This document shows, piece by piece, positions 27,330-35,870 of a stretch of 58,647 nucleotides of DNA. Within the stretch, counting starts at the first letter, position 1. The number at the start of each line of letters is the position of its first letter. The position numbers and the translations under genes are program-made. The notes under the pieces are model-generated. The model saw nothing but the letters and a program-made list of their open reading frames with translations, had not been told where the DNA came from and searched no databases. Location of the stretch: the NCBI RefSeq assembly GCF_000716445.1, contig NZ_JNWK01000045.1, positions 1 to 58,647 on the forward strand. Direction: 5' to 3'. The DNA comes from Streptomyces wedmorensis (lineage in GTDB: Bacteria > Actinomycetota > Actinomycetes > Streptomycetales > Streptomycetaceae).

Positions 27330-28319
27330 CACCGAGCGGTAGTAGCGGCGGGCGCCCTCGTGGAGGGTGAGGGGCTCGGTGTAGACGGCGGTGCGGAGGT
27401 CCACGAGCTGGGCGGGGTGGACCTGGGCGCCGATCCGGTCGCGGCTCCGGATCACCGTGCGGGTGAATCCCTCGACGAGGTCCACGTCGGCCTTGGCGGT
27501 GGTGACCAGGAGGTTCGCCACGGCCAGCGTGTCGATCGGCCGGCCGTCCTGCGCCTGCGCGTACGCGTCGGCCGGGATCTCCGCCGACCGGTAGTGGCGG
27601 GTCGACGGGCCGACGTCGTGCAGCCGGTCGACCACCTGCGCGTCCAGCGGGATCAGCCGGACGAGGAAGCGGTCGGCGAGCGCCTGCACGGCCTCGGTGG
27701 GCAGGCCTCCCGACCAGAAGAAGGCGTCGAGCCGGCCCTGCTCCAGGAGGTCGGGCATGGTGTCGATGCCCGCCGCGACCGGCTCGATGTCCCGGAGGGG
27801 CGTGATCCCCGCCGCCGCGAGCACCCGGTCGGCGATCAGCCGTACGCCGGAGCCGTCCTGGCCGACGCCGACCCGGAGGTTCTTCAGGTCCTGCACCTTG
27901 CGGACGGGGGAGTCCCTGGGGACCACGAGCTGGACGTAGTCGTCGTAGAGCCGTGCACAGGCGCGCAACTGTTCGAAGCCGGGTCGGCGCTCCCGTTGGT
28001 ACTGGGCCACGGCGTCGGCCGTGGCGATCGTGAAGTCGGCCTCGCCCGATGCCAGCCGGGCCAGGTTCTGCTGCGAACCCTCGCTGTTCGTGAGCCGTAT
28101 CGACACCTCGGGCAGGTCCTGGGCCAGAGCCCCCTTGAGGAGCTCCCCGTACTGCTGGTAGACGCCGGTGGGGACACCCGTACTGAACGTGACCGAGCCG
28201 CTCGGGGCGGGGGGCCCGAAGGGGACCAGCCACCACACCAGCACCCCGCACACCGCGAGCAGCGCGGCCGAGACCGCCAGGACACGGCGGCGGGCGGCAC
28301 GGGAGAGCGAGGCGAACAT
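27321..28319 (-). CDS. TAXI-family TRAP solute-binding protein
   Basis: A 332-residue protein with an N-terminal membrane anchor (LLAVCGVLVWWLVPFG) followed by a TAXI-type binding fold. The start is VTFSTGVPTGVYQQYGELLKGAL, with DFTIATADAVAQY and LRVGVGQDGSGVRLIADRVL later. TAXI proteins bind glutamate-like or other organic acids for TRAP transporters, but no TRAP membrane subunit is encoded nearby. Its place beside gluR-gluK suggests it may feed a signal to the sensor. The ATG at 28319 gives MFASLSRA; upstream extension is rejected. Confidence 0.85.
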   Translation of the reverse strand: MFASLSRAARRRVLAVSAALLAVCGVLVWWLVPFGPPAPSGSVTFSTGVPTGVYQQYGELLKGALAQDLPEVSIRLTNSEGSQQNLARLASGEADFTIATADAVAQYQRERRPGFEQLRACARLYDDYVQLVVPRDSPVRKVQDLKNLRVGVGQDGSGVRLIADRVLAAAGITPLRDIEPVAAGIDTMPDLLEQGRLDAFFWSGGLPTEAVQALADRFLVRLIPLDAQVVDRLHDVGPSTRHYRSAEIPADAYAQAQDGRPIDTLAVANLLVTTAKADVDLVEGFTRTVIRSRDRIGAQVHPAQLVDLRTAVYTEPLTLHEGARRYYRSVKP

Positions 28320-28378
28320 GCCGCGATCCTGCCAGCTCACCACCGGCCCTGACCAGGCTCGACCCTGTGAGGAGTGCC

Positions 28379-28404
28379 GCGCGGCCCCGGCGAGGGGGCC
28401 GCGC
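28379..28404 (-). terminator. Hairpin between the RCC1 genes and the TAXI gene
   Basis: GCGCGGCCCC (28379-28388) pairs with GGGGCCGCGC (28395-28404) around six bases. It lies 130 bases past the last RCC1 stop and upstream of the TAXI start on the same strand, so it probably ends the RCC1 operon. No U tract is present. Confidence 0.55.
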
Positions 28405-28534
28405 GCGGGTGCGGGCACGACTGCGCGGTGTGCCCGGCCGCCGGGCCGGGGCCGGCGCGCACGGCCGGTCCCCGGGGGCGCGCCGACGCCCGCGCGGGAC
28501 TGCGCGGCGCCCGGCGCGCCTGGCCGGGCGGGTG

Positions 28535-29719
28535 TCAGTAGGCGAAGGCCGACTTGCCCGTCATGGTGGTGGCGACCTGGGTGATGCCGCTGCCGGGCGG
28601 GAGGGCCGTGGTGGTGCCGGTGGGGTTGGCGGTCGAGCCGTCACCGAGCTGGGCTGCGCCGTTCGCGCCCCAGCCGATCACCGAGCCGTCGTCGAGCGCG
28701 GCGATCGTGAAGTCGGCGCCGCCCGCGATGCTCTGGACGCCCTTGAGGGCGTCCAGGACCACCGGGGTGGTGCGGTTGGCGTTCGTGCCGTCGCCGAGCT
28801 GGCGGTCGGTGTTCTTGCCCCAGCCGGCCAGGCTGCCGTCGTCGAGGACGGCGAAGCCGGACGCCGAGGTGGCGAAGATCCTGGCCACGGCGTCGAGGTA
28901 GGCGACGTCGACGGGCTTGTTGCTGTCGGTGGTGGAGTCGTTGCCGAGCTGACCCTCGGCGCCCTTGCCCCACGCCTTGACGGCGCCGTCGGCGGTGAGC
29001 GCGAGGACGTGGTCGCAGCCCACGGCGATCGACTCGACGTCGGCGAGGTCGGGGACCTTCTGCGGGGTCTCGCGGGTGGTGTTGTTCCCGGTGCCGAGCC
29101 GCCCGTTGTCGCCCTTGCCCCAGGTCCAGACGGTGCCGTCCTGCCGCAGGGCCACGCTGAAGTCGCAGCCCGCGCCGACGTCCTTCACCTTGTCCAGGCT
29201 CTGCACGGGGATCGGGACCTTGTACGGGCTGGTGGTGTCCTGGCCGGTGCCCAGCTGCTTGGAGGCGTTGCTGCCCCAGGCGAGGACGCGGCCGCTCTTG
29301 ACGGCGAGGGCGTGGTTGAGGCCGGCGGAGACCTCGCTGACGCCGGAGAGGGCCGCGACCGTCCCCGGGAAGGACTGGGCGGTGGTGGTGCCGTTGCCGA
29401 GCTGCCCTGTGGTGTTGTTGCCCCAGCTCTTCACGGTGCCGTCCTTGAGGAGGGCGACGGCGAAGGGGTTGGCGGCCGCGGCCGCGCCGCCTCCGCCGGC
29501 GGACAGCTCCCGGACGTCGTCGCGGGTGATGCCGGTGACGGCGGCGGGGGTCTGCTGGGCGAGGACGCTGCCGTTGCCGAGCTGCCCCTGGGCGTTCTCG
29601 CCCCAGGCGCGGACCCAGGGGTCGGTGCCTGCGTGGGTGGCGTGGGCGGGGAGGGCGGTGGTGGTGAGGGCCGCGAGGGACAGCGCGGCGAGGAGGGTGA
29701 GACGCAGGGGTGGGGTCAT
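28535..29719 (-). CDS. Secreted RCC1-repeat beta-propeller protein (third of three)
   Basis: A 394-residue exported protein. The signal peptide is MTPPLRLTLLAALSLAA... ending near ALPAHA. Seven RCC1-type repeats follow, each with a WG-N-x-x-G-QLG-x-G core (for example WGENAQGQLGNGS, WGNNTTGQLGNGT, WGANGAAQLGDGS), enough for one seven-bladed propeller. It ends in SAFAY, like its neighbours' terminal Y/F-A-Y. It is the last of three paralogous genes, 24 bases after the second. Eukaryotic RCC1 is a nuclear exchange factor; here the exported fold more likely binds a surface partner. Confidence 0.88.
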   Translation of the reverse strand: MTPPLRLTLLAALSLAALTTTALPAHATHAGTDPWVRAWGENAQGQLGNGSVLAQQTPAAVTGITRDDVRELSAGGGGAAAAANPFAVALLKDGTVKSWGNNTTGQLGNGTTTAQSFPGTVAALSGVSEVSAGLNHALAVKSGRVLAWGSNASKQLGTGQDTTSPYKVPIPVQSLDKVKDVGAGCDFSVALRQDGTVWTWGKGDNGRLGTGNNTTRETPQKVPDLADVESIAVGCDHVLALTADGAVKAWGKGAEGQLGNDSTTDSNKPVDVAYLDAVARIFATSASGFAVLDDGSLAGWGKNTDRQLGDGTNANRTTPVVLDALKGVQSIAGGADFTIAALDDGSVIGWGANGAAQLGDGSTANPTGTTTALPPGSGITQVATTMTGKSAFAY

Positions 29720-29743
29720 CTGCGTGCCTTTCGTTCGGTGGGA

Positions 29744-30913
29744 TCAGTAGGCGTAGCTGGTTGTCCATGAGGTGGAGGCGGGGACGCGGGTCGTGCCGCT
29801 TCCGGCGGGCAGCACGCCGACCGGGGTCGCGGAGACCGTGGTGCCGGGCTCGCCGAGCTGCCCGGAGCCGTTGTCCCCCCAGGCGAGGACGGACTGGTCG
29901 TCGAGGACGGCTACGGTGTGGTGCCGGCCGAGGGACAGTGCCGTGACGCCGGTGAGCGAGGGGACGGGCACCGGGGTGGTGCGGTCGACAGAGCTGCCGT
30001 CGCCGAGCTGGCCGTACTGGTTCCAGCCCCAGGCGCGGACGCCGCCGTCGTCGAGCGTCGCGAAGGTGTGGTACCAGCCGGCGAAGACCCGGACGACGCC
30101 GTGGAGCTCCTTGACCTCGACGGGGACGGGGCTGTTCTCCGTACTGTCGATGCCGAGCTGGCCGTTGGCGTTGCGGCCCCAGGCCCGTACGGTGCCGTCG
30201 GCCAGGAGGACGACGGAGTGCAGGCACCCCGCGGCCACGGACACGACGTCCTGGAGACCGGCCACCCTCTTCGGCGTGTTCTGGCTGGTGGTGGAGCCGA
30301 TGCCGAGCTGGCCGCTCTGGTTGGCGCCCCAGGTCCAGACCGTGCCGTCCTCGCGGAGCGCCACGGCGTGGTCGCAACCGGAGGCGATGTCCTTGACGCG
30401 GTCGAGGCTCTGTACGGCGACGGGGCGGGTGATCGGTGGATCGGTGCTCTGCGCGGTGCTGCCGTTACCGAGCTGGCCGTGGGCGTTGTAGCCCCAGGCG
30501 AGGACGCGCCCCTTCCGGACCGCCAGGGCGTGCCGGTGGCCCGCCGCGACGTCGGACACCCCGTCGAGCCCGGCGACGGAGCCGGGGAACCCCCGCTCGG
30601 TCGTCGTGCCGTCGCCGAGCTGCCCGCTGTCGTTGCCGCCCCACGAGCGCACCGTGCCGTCCTGGAGTACGGCCACCGCGAACGGCCGGTTGGAGCTCGC
30701 GCCGCCGGCTGCCAGCTCGCGCACGTCGTTCCGGGCCAGGCCCCTGACCGGCGCCGGCGTTCGCTGGTCCAGCGTGCTGCCGTTGCCGAGCTGTCCGGCG
30801 TTGTTCAGGCCCCAGGCCCGTACCCAGGGATCGCGGGGTTCGGCGTGGGCCCGGCCCGTGAGCGCCACCAGGACGAGGGCCGTCGCGAGGCCGCGCACGT
30901 AGGCGTACGTCAT
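29744..30913 (-). CDS. Secreted RCC1-repeat beta-propeller protein (second of three)
   Basis: A 389-residue paralogue of its neighbours with a signal peptide ending near GRAHA. The seven repeats include WGLNNAGQLGNGS, WGYNAHGQLGNGS and WGWNQYGQLGDGS. The C-terminus reads TTSYAY. The start is ATG 30913; a GTG at 30922, only five bases from the upstream stop, is also possible, with GAGG in front. The long open frame that continues upstream from here is out of frame with the first RCC1 gene and is not coding. Confidence 0.86.
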   Translation of the reverse strand: MTYAYVRGLATALVLVALTGRAHAEPRDPWVRAWGLNNAGQLGNGSTLDQRTPAPVRGLARNDVRELAAGGASSNRPFAVAVLQDGTVRSWGGNDSGQLGDGTTTERGFPGSVAGLDGVSDVAAGHRHALAVRKGRVLAWGYNAHGQLGNGSTAQSTDPPITRPVAVQSLDRVKDIASGCDHAVALREDGTVWTWGANQSGQLGIGSTTSQNTPKRVAGLQDVVSVAAGCLHSVVLLADGTVRAWGRNANGQLGIDSTENSPVPVEVKELHGVVRVFAGWYHTFATLDDGGVRAWGWNQYGQLGDGSSVDRTTPVPVPSLTGVTALSLGRHHTVAVLDDQSVLAWGDNGSGQLGEPGTTVSATPVGVLPAGSGTTRVPASTSWTTSYAY

Positions 30914-30927
30914 GCCGTTCACCGGCC

Positions 30928-32160
30928 TCAGTACGCGTACGTCGTGTTGCCGCCCAAGGACACGGCCACGTCCTTGATCGCCGAGCCCTCGTTGAGGATC
31001 TTCACCGACTCGTAGCGGGAGACCGTCGTGCCGTTGCCGAGCTGGCCCTCGCCGTTGTGGCCCCAGGCGAAGACGTCGTCGGCGGTGACGGCGACGCCGT
31101 GCCGGGCGCCCGCGACGAGGTGCTGGACGCCTTCGAGGCGCGGGATCTCGACGGGGGCGGTGCGGTTGGTGCGGGAGACGTTGTCGCCGAAGGCCTCGTC
31201 GCCCTCGAGGAGCTGGCCGTACTGGTTGTTGCCCCAGCCCCAGACGTGGCTGTCGCTGGTCTTGACGTAGTTGTGGAAGGCGCCCGCCTCGATGTCGGAG
31301 ACGCCCTCGACCCAGTCGACGTCGACGGGGAGGGTGGAGGACTGGGTGGAGGAGTTGCCGAGCTGACCGTAGAGGTTGTAGCCCCAGGACTTGACCGTGT
31401 CGTCGGCGGTCAGCGCGAGGGCGTGATGGCAGCCGGCGTCGACCTCGACGATGTTCTCCAGGCCGACGACCAGCCGGGGTACGGAGCTGGTGGCGCGGTT
31501 GCCGGTGCCGAGCTGGCCGTGGATGCCGCGGCCCCAGGCGTACACCTTGCCGTTCTCCAGGAGGGCGAGGCTGAAGTCGCAGCCGGCCGAGATCTGCTTG
31601 ACCTTGGGCATGCCCTGGACGCGGTCGGGGACGGTTCGGCTGTCGCCGGTGCGGTTGTTGCCGAGCTGGCCGTAGGCGTTGTCGCCCCAGGAGTAGACCT
31701 GGCCGGCGGTGTCGAGGGCGAGGGCGTGCTTTCCGCCGGCCGCGATGTCCTTGATGTTGGTCAGGCGCGGGACGGTGGTGGGCACGGTCTGGTTGGTGTT
31801 GCCGCCGTTGCCGAGCTGTCCCGAGGAGTTGTGACCCCAGGACTTGACCGTCTTGTCGGTGCGGGCGAGGGCGAACGAGTCGGCCGACGAAGTGCCGCCG
31901 GCCGAGACCTGGTCGACGTCGCCGCGGAAGAGGCTGGTGACCGAGGACGGGCTCAGGCTGTCGGACAGGGTGCCGTTGCCGAGCTGGCCGGTGCGGCCCG
32001 CGCCCCAGCTCAGCACGGTCGGGTTGCCCTCGTTGGCGCTCGCGGCGGGGGCGAGGGCCGGTACGGCGGCGAGCGCGGCGGCTGCGGTGACGACGACTGC
32101 GGTCGCCCAGGGCCTCCGGGGGAAGGGCGTACGCAGGGGACTGCGGCGTGTACGGGACAT
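30928..32160 (-). CDS. Secreted RCC1-repeat beta-propeller protein (first of three)
   Basis: A 410-residue exported protein and probably the first gene of the RCC1 operon. A long twin-Arg-containing signal sequence (MSRTRRSPLRTPFPRRPW... to ASA) precedes seven repeats such as WGHNSSGQLGNGG, WGDNAYGQLGNNR and WGYNLYGQLGNSS. It ends in TTYAY. ATG 32160 is chosen because AAGGAG lies about ten bases before it. An in-frame ATG at 32187 would place that site inside the gene. Confidence 0.88.
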   Translation of the reverse strand: MSRTRRSPLRTPFPRRPWATAVVVTAAAALAAVPALAPAASANEGNPTVLSWGAGRTGQLGNGTLSDSLSPSSVTSLFRGDVDQVSAGGTSSADSFALARTDKTVKSWGHNSSGQLGNGGNTNQTVPTTVPRLTNIKDIAAGGKHALALDTAGQVYSWGDNAYGQLGNNRTGDSRTVPDRVQGMPKVKQISAGCDFSLALLENGKVYAWGRGIHGQLGTGNRATSSVPRLVVGLENIVEVDAGCHHALALTADDTVKSWGYNLYGQLGNSSTQSSTLPVDVDWVEGVSDIEAGAFHNYVKTSDSHVWGWGNNQYGQLLEGDEAFGDNVSRTNRTAPVEIPRLEGVQHLVAGARHGVAVTADDVFAWGHNGEGQLGNGTTVSRYESVKILNEGSAIKDVAVSLGGNTTYAY

Positions 32161-32827
32161 GGCTCTGCTCTCCTTCGATGGGGACACACGGGAGCGCTGC
32201 GCCCGGTCGGCCGGTGGCTCCGCGGGGGAGGGCGGAGGCGCACACGGGTCGGGCGCGGGTCATGCGGACAGGCCGTGCCGGGCCCTTGGGCATGGGGCGC
32301 CCACGGCCGGGTGCGGCGACCGGGACGGGCCGCCGGGCACATGAGCAGACTGACCGAGAACGATCACCGCGGCGAGTCGGACCCGCTGAAACACCCGTCT
32401 GACGGACGCCCGTTCGGGGCCGTGCTCCCGGGGGCGCGTTCGCCCTCCGGAGGCACTCCGCCGGGGCCGTCGCGGTCGGATCCGGCGGGCCGCCGAACGG
32501 CGGCGGCCGGGGGAGTGAGGACCCCCGCCGCGCAGGGCCGTCCGCCCTCTCGGCCGTCTCCCCGATTCCCTACGAAAGGGTGGACCGGACGGCCAGGGTG
32601 CGGCTCGCCGGCACCCCTGACCAGGCCCTTCGGGGCGGCCCCGAGTGCGCTCCGCCGAAGTGGTGAGCGGGTCCGCGGGCACGCGCCGCGCCGTGTGTCG
32701 TGCCGGGGCACCGGGGCCTCGGCGGCTAGCGTCGGAACGCGCTCGGTGATCTTGAGGGCAGTCCCCTGTCCGCCCCTGGCAACGCGCCCGAGCCGCCCCA
32801 ACCCACCCCTGTCCCAAGGGAGTTCTC
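32161..32827. other. Divergent intergenic region of 667 bases
   Basis: No gene is credible between the RCC1 operon (leftward) and the secreted-protein trio (rightward). A TAGCGT element near 32727 could be the -10 of the rightward promoter, about 95 bases before the first start. I saw no riboswitch, tRNA or clear large palindrome. GC content remains high, but the translated frames are low-complexity. Confidence 0.5.
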
Positions 32828-33313
32828 ATGCCCGCGCTGAAGGCATCGGCACGTCGTGTGCTGACCGCCGCCGTCCTCGCCGCCACCCTCGCCCTGCCGA
32901 TGGCCTCCGTCGCGCACGCCGAGGAGTGCAAGCCGGACGACCAGGTCTGCCTGGACAAGGAGGCCAACGCCAAGGAGGCCAAGGAGATCGAGGAACAGCA
33001 GAAGAAGACCCAGGAGGCGGCCGGCCAGGCCGACAAGGACATCAAGGCGGCCGGGGACAAGCTCAAGGAGTGCCCGCCGTCCTCGTCCTCCTGCATGGGC
33101 ACGCTGACCGGCGGCAAGGGCGCCGCCGAGGAGCAGGGCGTCAAGGACATGACCGAGACCATCTCCTCGTACGAGCCGGAGCCGTCGGACAACGCGGCGC
33201 AGGCCGTGACCTCGACCTGCGAGTCCTTCCCCGACTCGCTGCCCCAGGGCTCCACCGACCCGGGACAGTCCCCCTTCCCGGTCGACCAGCTCTGCAGCCT
33301 CCTCGGCGGCTGA
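32828..33313 (+). CDS. Small secreted helical protein
   Basis: A 161-residue exported protein. The signal peptide ends near SVAHA. A Lys/Glu/Gln-rich helical stretch follows (about residues 38-82, probable coiled coil), then a Ser/Pro-rich tail. Six Cys residues are present, at ECKPDDQVC, KECPPSSSSC, TCESF and QLCSLL, and suggest disulfides. I do not recognise the family. It is the first of three exported proteins encoded in a row. AAGGGAG lies upstream of the ATG. Confidence 0.75.
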   Translation: MPALKASARRVLTAAVLAATLALPMASVAHAEECKPDDQVCLDKEANAKEAKEIEEQQKKTQEAAGQADKDIKAAGDKLKECPPSSSSCMGTLTGGKGAAEEQGVKDMTETISSYEPEPSDNAAQAVTSTCESFPDSLPQGSTDPGQSPFPVDQLCSLLGG

Positions 33314-33371
33314 GCCGCACCGCACCCCACACCCAGTCCCGCTCCCCTCCGTCCCGAAGGGATCCCCCGTC

Positions 33372-34367
33372 ATGCCCGCGTGCCGCCCCCGAGCCGCCCT
33401 GCTGCCCGCCCTCTCCGTCCTCCTCGGCCTCGCCGCCGTCCCCCTCGCGCCGCCCGCCGGCGCCGCCCCTCTCGCCGCGCCGCGCGGCGCCGCTGCCGAG
33501 GAGGGCCCGGGCGAGACCCCCGTCCCCCGCGCCCTCACCGCCGACGGACGCCCGGCCAAGGTCGCCGACGTGCTCAAGCACTGCGGGGCCGCACGCTCCG
33601 CCTGCGCCTTCACCATCGACCCGAAACTGAGCCGCGAGTACGTCACCGCCGTGAAGTCGCTCGGCAACGCGGTGATCAACTGCACCCAGAGCGACATGGC
33701 CGTCGACCGGACCGTCACCCTGAAGACCGGCAGCACCGACAACATCGGCGGCGAGATCTCCGGGAAGATCACCGCCGAGGGCGCGGTCAGCGCCTCCGGC
33801 GAGGTCACCACCAACCTCTCCAACGACATCACCAGCGAGAACAAGACGCCCAACCTCAAGGACGGCCCGACCTCGACGAACGGGACGAAGACCTCCGTCG
33901 CCGGCGGCGCCAAGGTGTCCGGCTCCCTGAGCGCCAAGCTCGCCTTCGAGGCCGCGTTCAAGGCCACGTACTCCAAGTCCTGGACCATCGAGAACACCGA
34001 GACGACCGTCTACAAGACCACCGTCAAGGCGCACGACATGCTCGTCTTCGGCGCCAGCGCCGCCATGCGGCGCGTGGTCGGCAGCCTCGTCGCCCGGACC
34101 GGACAGCGGATCATCGGCATCGTCGTGGACAGCCCCTCGATGGTCACCAGCAGCAACTTCATCGCCCAGACGTACGCGGCCCCGGCCGGCGTCTGCAACG
34201 GCACGCGGCCCGCCGGAACCACCGCTCCCGCCCCGGCCCCCGGCCCCGGCCCGGCCCCCGCGCCCGGCCCCGGCCCGGTGACCGCGGCCGAGGTCCCCGC
34301 CGTGCGGGCCGTGCCCCCGGGCGCGGAGCCGAAGCGCGTCGTCGTCCTGCCCGCCGACGCTTCCTGA
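33372..34367 (+). CDS. Secreted protein with aerolysin/ETX-like segment
   Basis: A 331-residue exported protein. The signal peptide covers residues 1-32. A domain with paired Cys (HCGAARSACAF, then AVINCTQ) at about 70-115 recurs in the next gene. Residues 130-220 are rich in Ser, Thr, Gly and Val with alternating polarity, ending SYSKSW-like (TYSKSWTIENTETTVYKTTVKAHDM). This resembles the membrane-inserting core of ETX/MTX2 aerolysin-type pore formers. The tail is Pro/Ala/Gly-rich. Assignment rests on pattern only. GAAGGGA precedes the ATG. Confidence 0.7.
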   Translation: MPACRPRAALLPALSVLLGLAAVPLAPPAGAAPLAAPRGAAAEEGPGETPVPRALTADGRPAKVADVLKHCGAARSACAFTIDPKLSREYVTAVKSLGNAVINCTQSDMAVDRTVTLKTGSTDNIGGEISGKITAEGAVSASGEVTTNLSNDITSENKTPNLKDGPTSTNGTKTSVAGGAKVSGSLSAKLAFEAAFKATYSKSWTIENTETTVYKTTVKAHDMLVFGASAAMRRVVGSLVARTGQRIIGIVVDSPSMVTSSNFIAQTYAAPAGVCNGTRPAGTTAPAPAPGPGPAPAPGPGPVTAAEVPAVRAVPPGAEPKRVVVLPADAS

Positions 34368-34386
34368 CCCGGGAGGAGAACCCGCC

Positions 34387-35775
34387 ATGTACCGCACCAC
34401 GCTCCCCGCCCTCGTCGTCCTCGGCGCCGCCGGACTGCTCCCGCCCCTCGTCCCCCTCTCCTACGCGGCACCGGCCGCCGCCCCCGCCGAGCAGGCCGTC
34501 CCGGTCCTCAACGGCGACTTCGCCGACCCGGTCATGAAGGGCGACGGCCCCACCACCGTCGGCATCGACTTCTGGACCGGCCTCAACCAGCGCTACTCTC
34601 CCGCCGCTTCGGGCCGCACCGACGCCTCCCACGGCGTGGCCCTGCAGAAGGACGGCAACACGCTCAAGCAGCGGCTCCGCGGAGTGCGCGCCGGGTCGCG
34701 GGTGACCGTCACCTACGAGGACAGCCCCGCCGTCTCCAAGGAGTGCACCGGCGCCGAGGTCGTCGACGGCCAGCCGTACGAGGTCACCGCCTCAGGCGGT
34801 CCCGTCCAGCAGGTCACCACGGCCGGCGACCCCGACCGGGTGAAGGGCACGCCCGGCAGGGGCCGCTGGACCGGCCGCGCCTACGTGTTCACCGCCGGCG
34901 AGAACGAGCCCGTGCTCACCTTCACCTCCCGGGTCACCGACTCCCGCACCCACGTGACCTGTTCGCCGATGATCGCCCGCATCCGCGCGGTCGAGGTGCC
35001 GCCCGCCCTCGACAGGACCGTCGACAAGACGCGCCTCGGCACCTCGGAGGCGTACAAGGGCAACGACCGCGAGAGCACCCTCCACAACGCGGCGGCAGCC
35101 TGCAACGGCGAGAACGCCTGTGTCTTCCGCCCGGACGCCCGGATGTCCTTCCGCTACTACGACAAGGCGCGGGTGGTGGGCGAGGCCTTCGTCAACTGCA
35201 CCCGCAACACCCTGGAGCACAGCCGGCTCCTCGCGTACGCCGAGCGCAGCCACGACAGCATCGCCCAGACGTACGCCGAGGCCGGCCTGGCACTCAACGA
35301 GGTGGCCCGGCTGCCCACGAGCGGCGACCGGGTGGAGGACGAGAAGCGGGCCAGGGAGCGGCCGATGGCCGCGCAGTTCGCCCTCGCGTACGAGAAGGGC
35401 TGGCAGCGGCCCTGGCAGTGGTTCAGCAGCGACCAGCGGACGGTCGTCGAGCGGATCCAGCCCGGCGAGGTGAGCTGGGTCGAGCTCCAGCCGAGCCGCG
35501 AGCGGGTCGAGGGCTGGTTCGTCAGCAAGAAGGACGACTACCGGCTGCACGCCGTCATCGACGGCCCCTCCCGGGCCGTGCCCGACCGGCTGCTCCAGCG
35601 CACCGGGCCCATGTCCGAGGCGGAGAAGCAGCGTTGTGCCGCCGCCCGGCCCATGACCACCACCCCGGTGGGCGCGTCCGAGCCCGCGAGCTCCAGCGAC
35701 AAGGGCCTCCTCAAGACGCTCGCGCCGACGGCCCCGGGTGCCCGCGCCTCGGCCCGGAGCATGCCGCTGGAGTGA
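34387..35775 (+). CDS. Secreted two-domain protein, paralogous to the upstream gene
   Basis: A 462-residue exported protein. The signal peptide ends near SYAAPAAA. Residues 40-200 start VLNGDFADP and look like a galactose-binding-type jelly roll (DUF642-like). Residues 235-420 repeat the Cys domain of the upstream protein (CNGENACVF, AFVNCTRN, SIAQTYAEAG) and then the YEKGWQRPWQW...VELQPSRERVEGWFV region. The shared domain suggests that the two proteins are partners or duplicated toxin-like subunits. GGGAGGAG precedes the ATG. It is convergent with gltX2. Confidence 0.7.
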   Translation: MYRTTLPALVVLGAAGLLPPLVPLSYAAPAAAPAEQAVPVLNGDFADPVMKGDGPTTVGIDFWTGLNQRYSPAASGRTDASHGVALQKDGNTLKQRLRGVRAGSRVTVTYEDSPAVSKECTGAEVVDGQPYEVTASGGPVQQVTTAGDPDRVKGTPGRGRWTGRAYVFTAGENEPVLTFTSRVTDSRTHVTCSPMIARIRAVEVPPALDRTVDKTRLGTSEAYKGNDRESTLHNAAAACNGENACVFRPDARMSFRYYDKARVVGEAFVNCTRNTLEHSRLLAYAERSHDSIAQTYAEAGLALNEVARLPTSGDRVEDEKRARERPMAAQFALAYEKGWQRPWQWFSSDQRTVVERIQPGEVSWVELQPSRERVEGWFVSKKDDYRLHAVIDGPSRAVPDRLLQRTGPMSEAEKQRCAAARPMTTTPVGASEPASSSDKGLLKTLAPTAPGARASARSMPLE

Positions 35776-35831
35776 CCCTTCGAGGGACCGGAACCGGGGC
35801 CGGAAAGGCAACCGGGGCCGGAACCGGAACC

Positions 35832-35870
35832 GCGCCGCCTCACCCCGCTGACATGGCGGTGAGGCGGCGC
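35832..35870. terminator. Convergent terminator between the secreted trio and gltX2
   Basis: GCGCCGCCTCACC (35832-35844) pairs with GGTGAGGCGGCGC (35858-35870), a 13-base stem with a 13-base loop. It includes the gltX2 stop codon and can act on both strands. Confidence 0.65.

Noticed and set aside
29744..32293. One long 849-codon reading frame spanning two RCC1 genes
   Set aside because: Its first half is an Arg/Pro-rich shadow of the first RCC1 gene. Only the part from 30913 has a signal peptide and RCC1 repeats.
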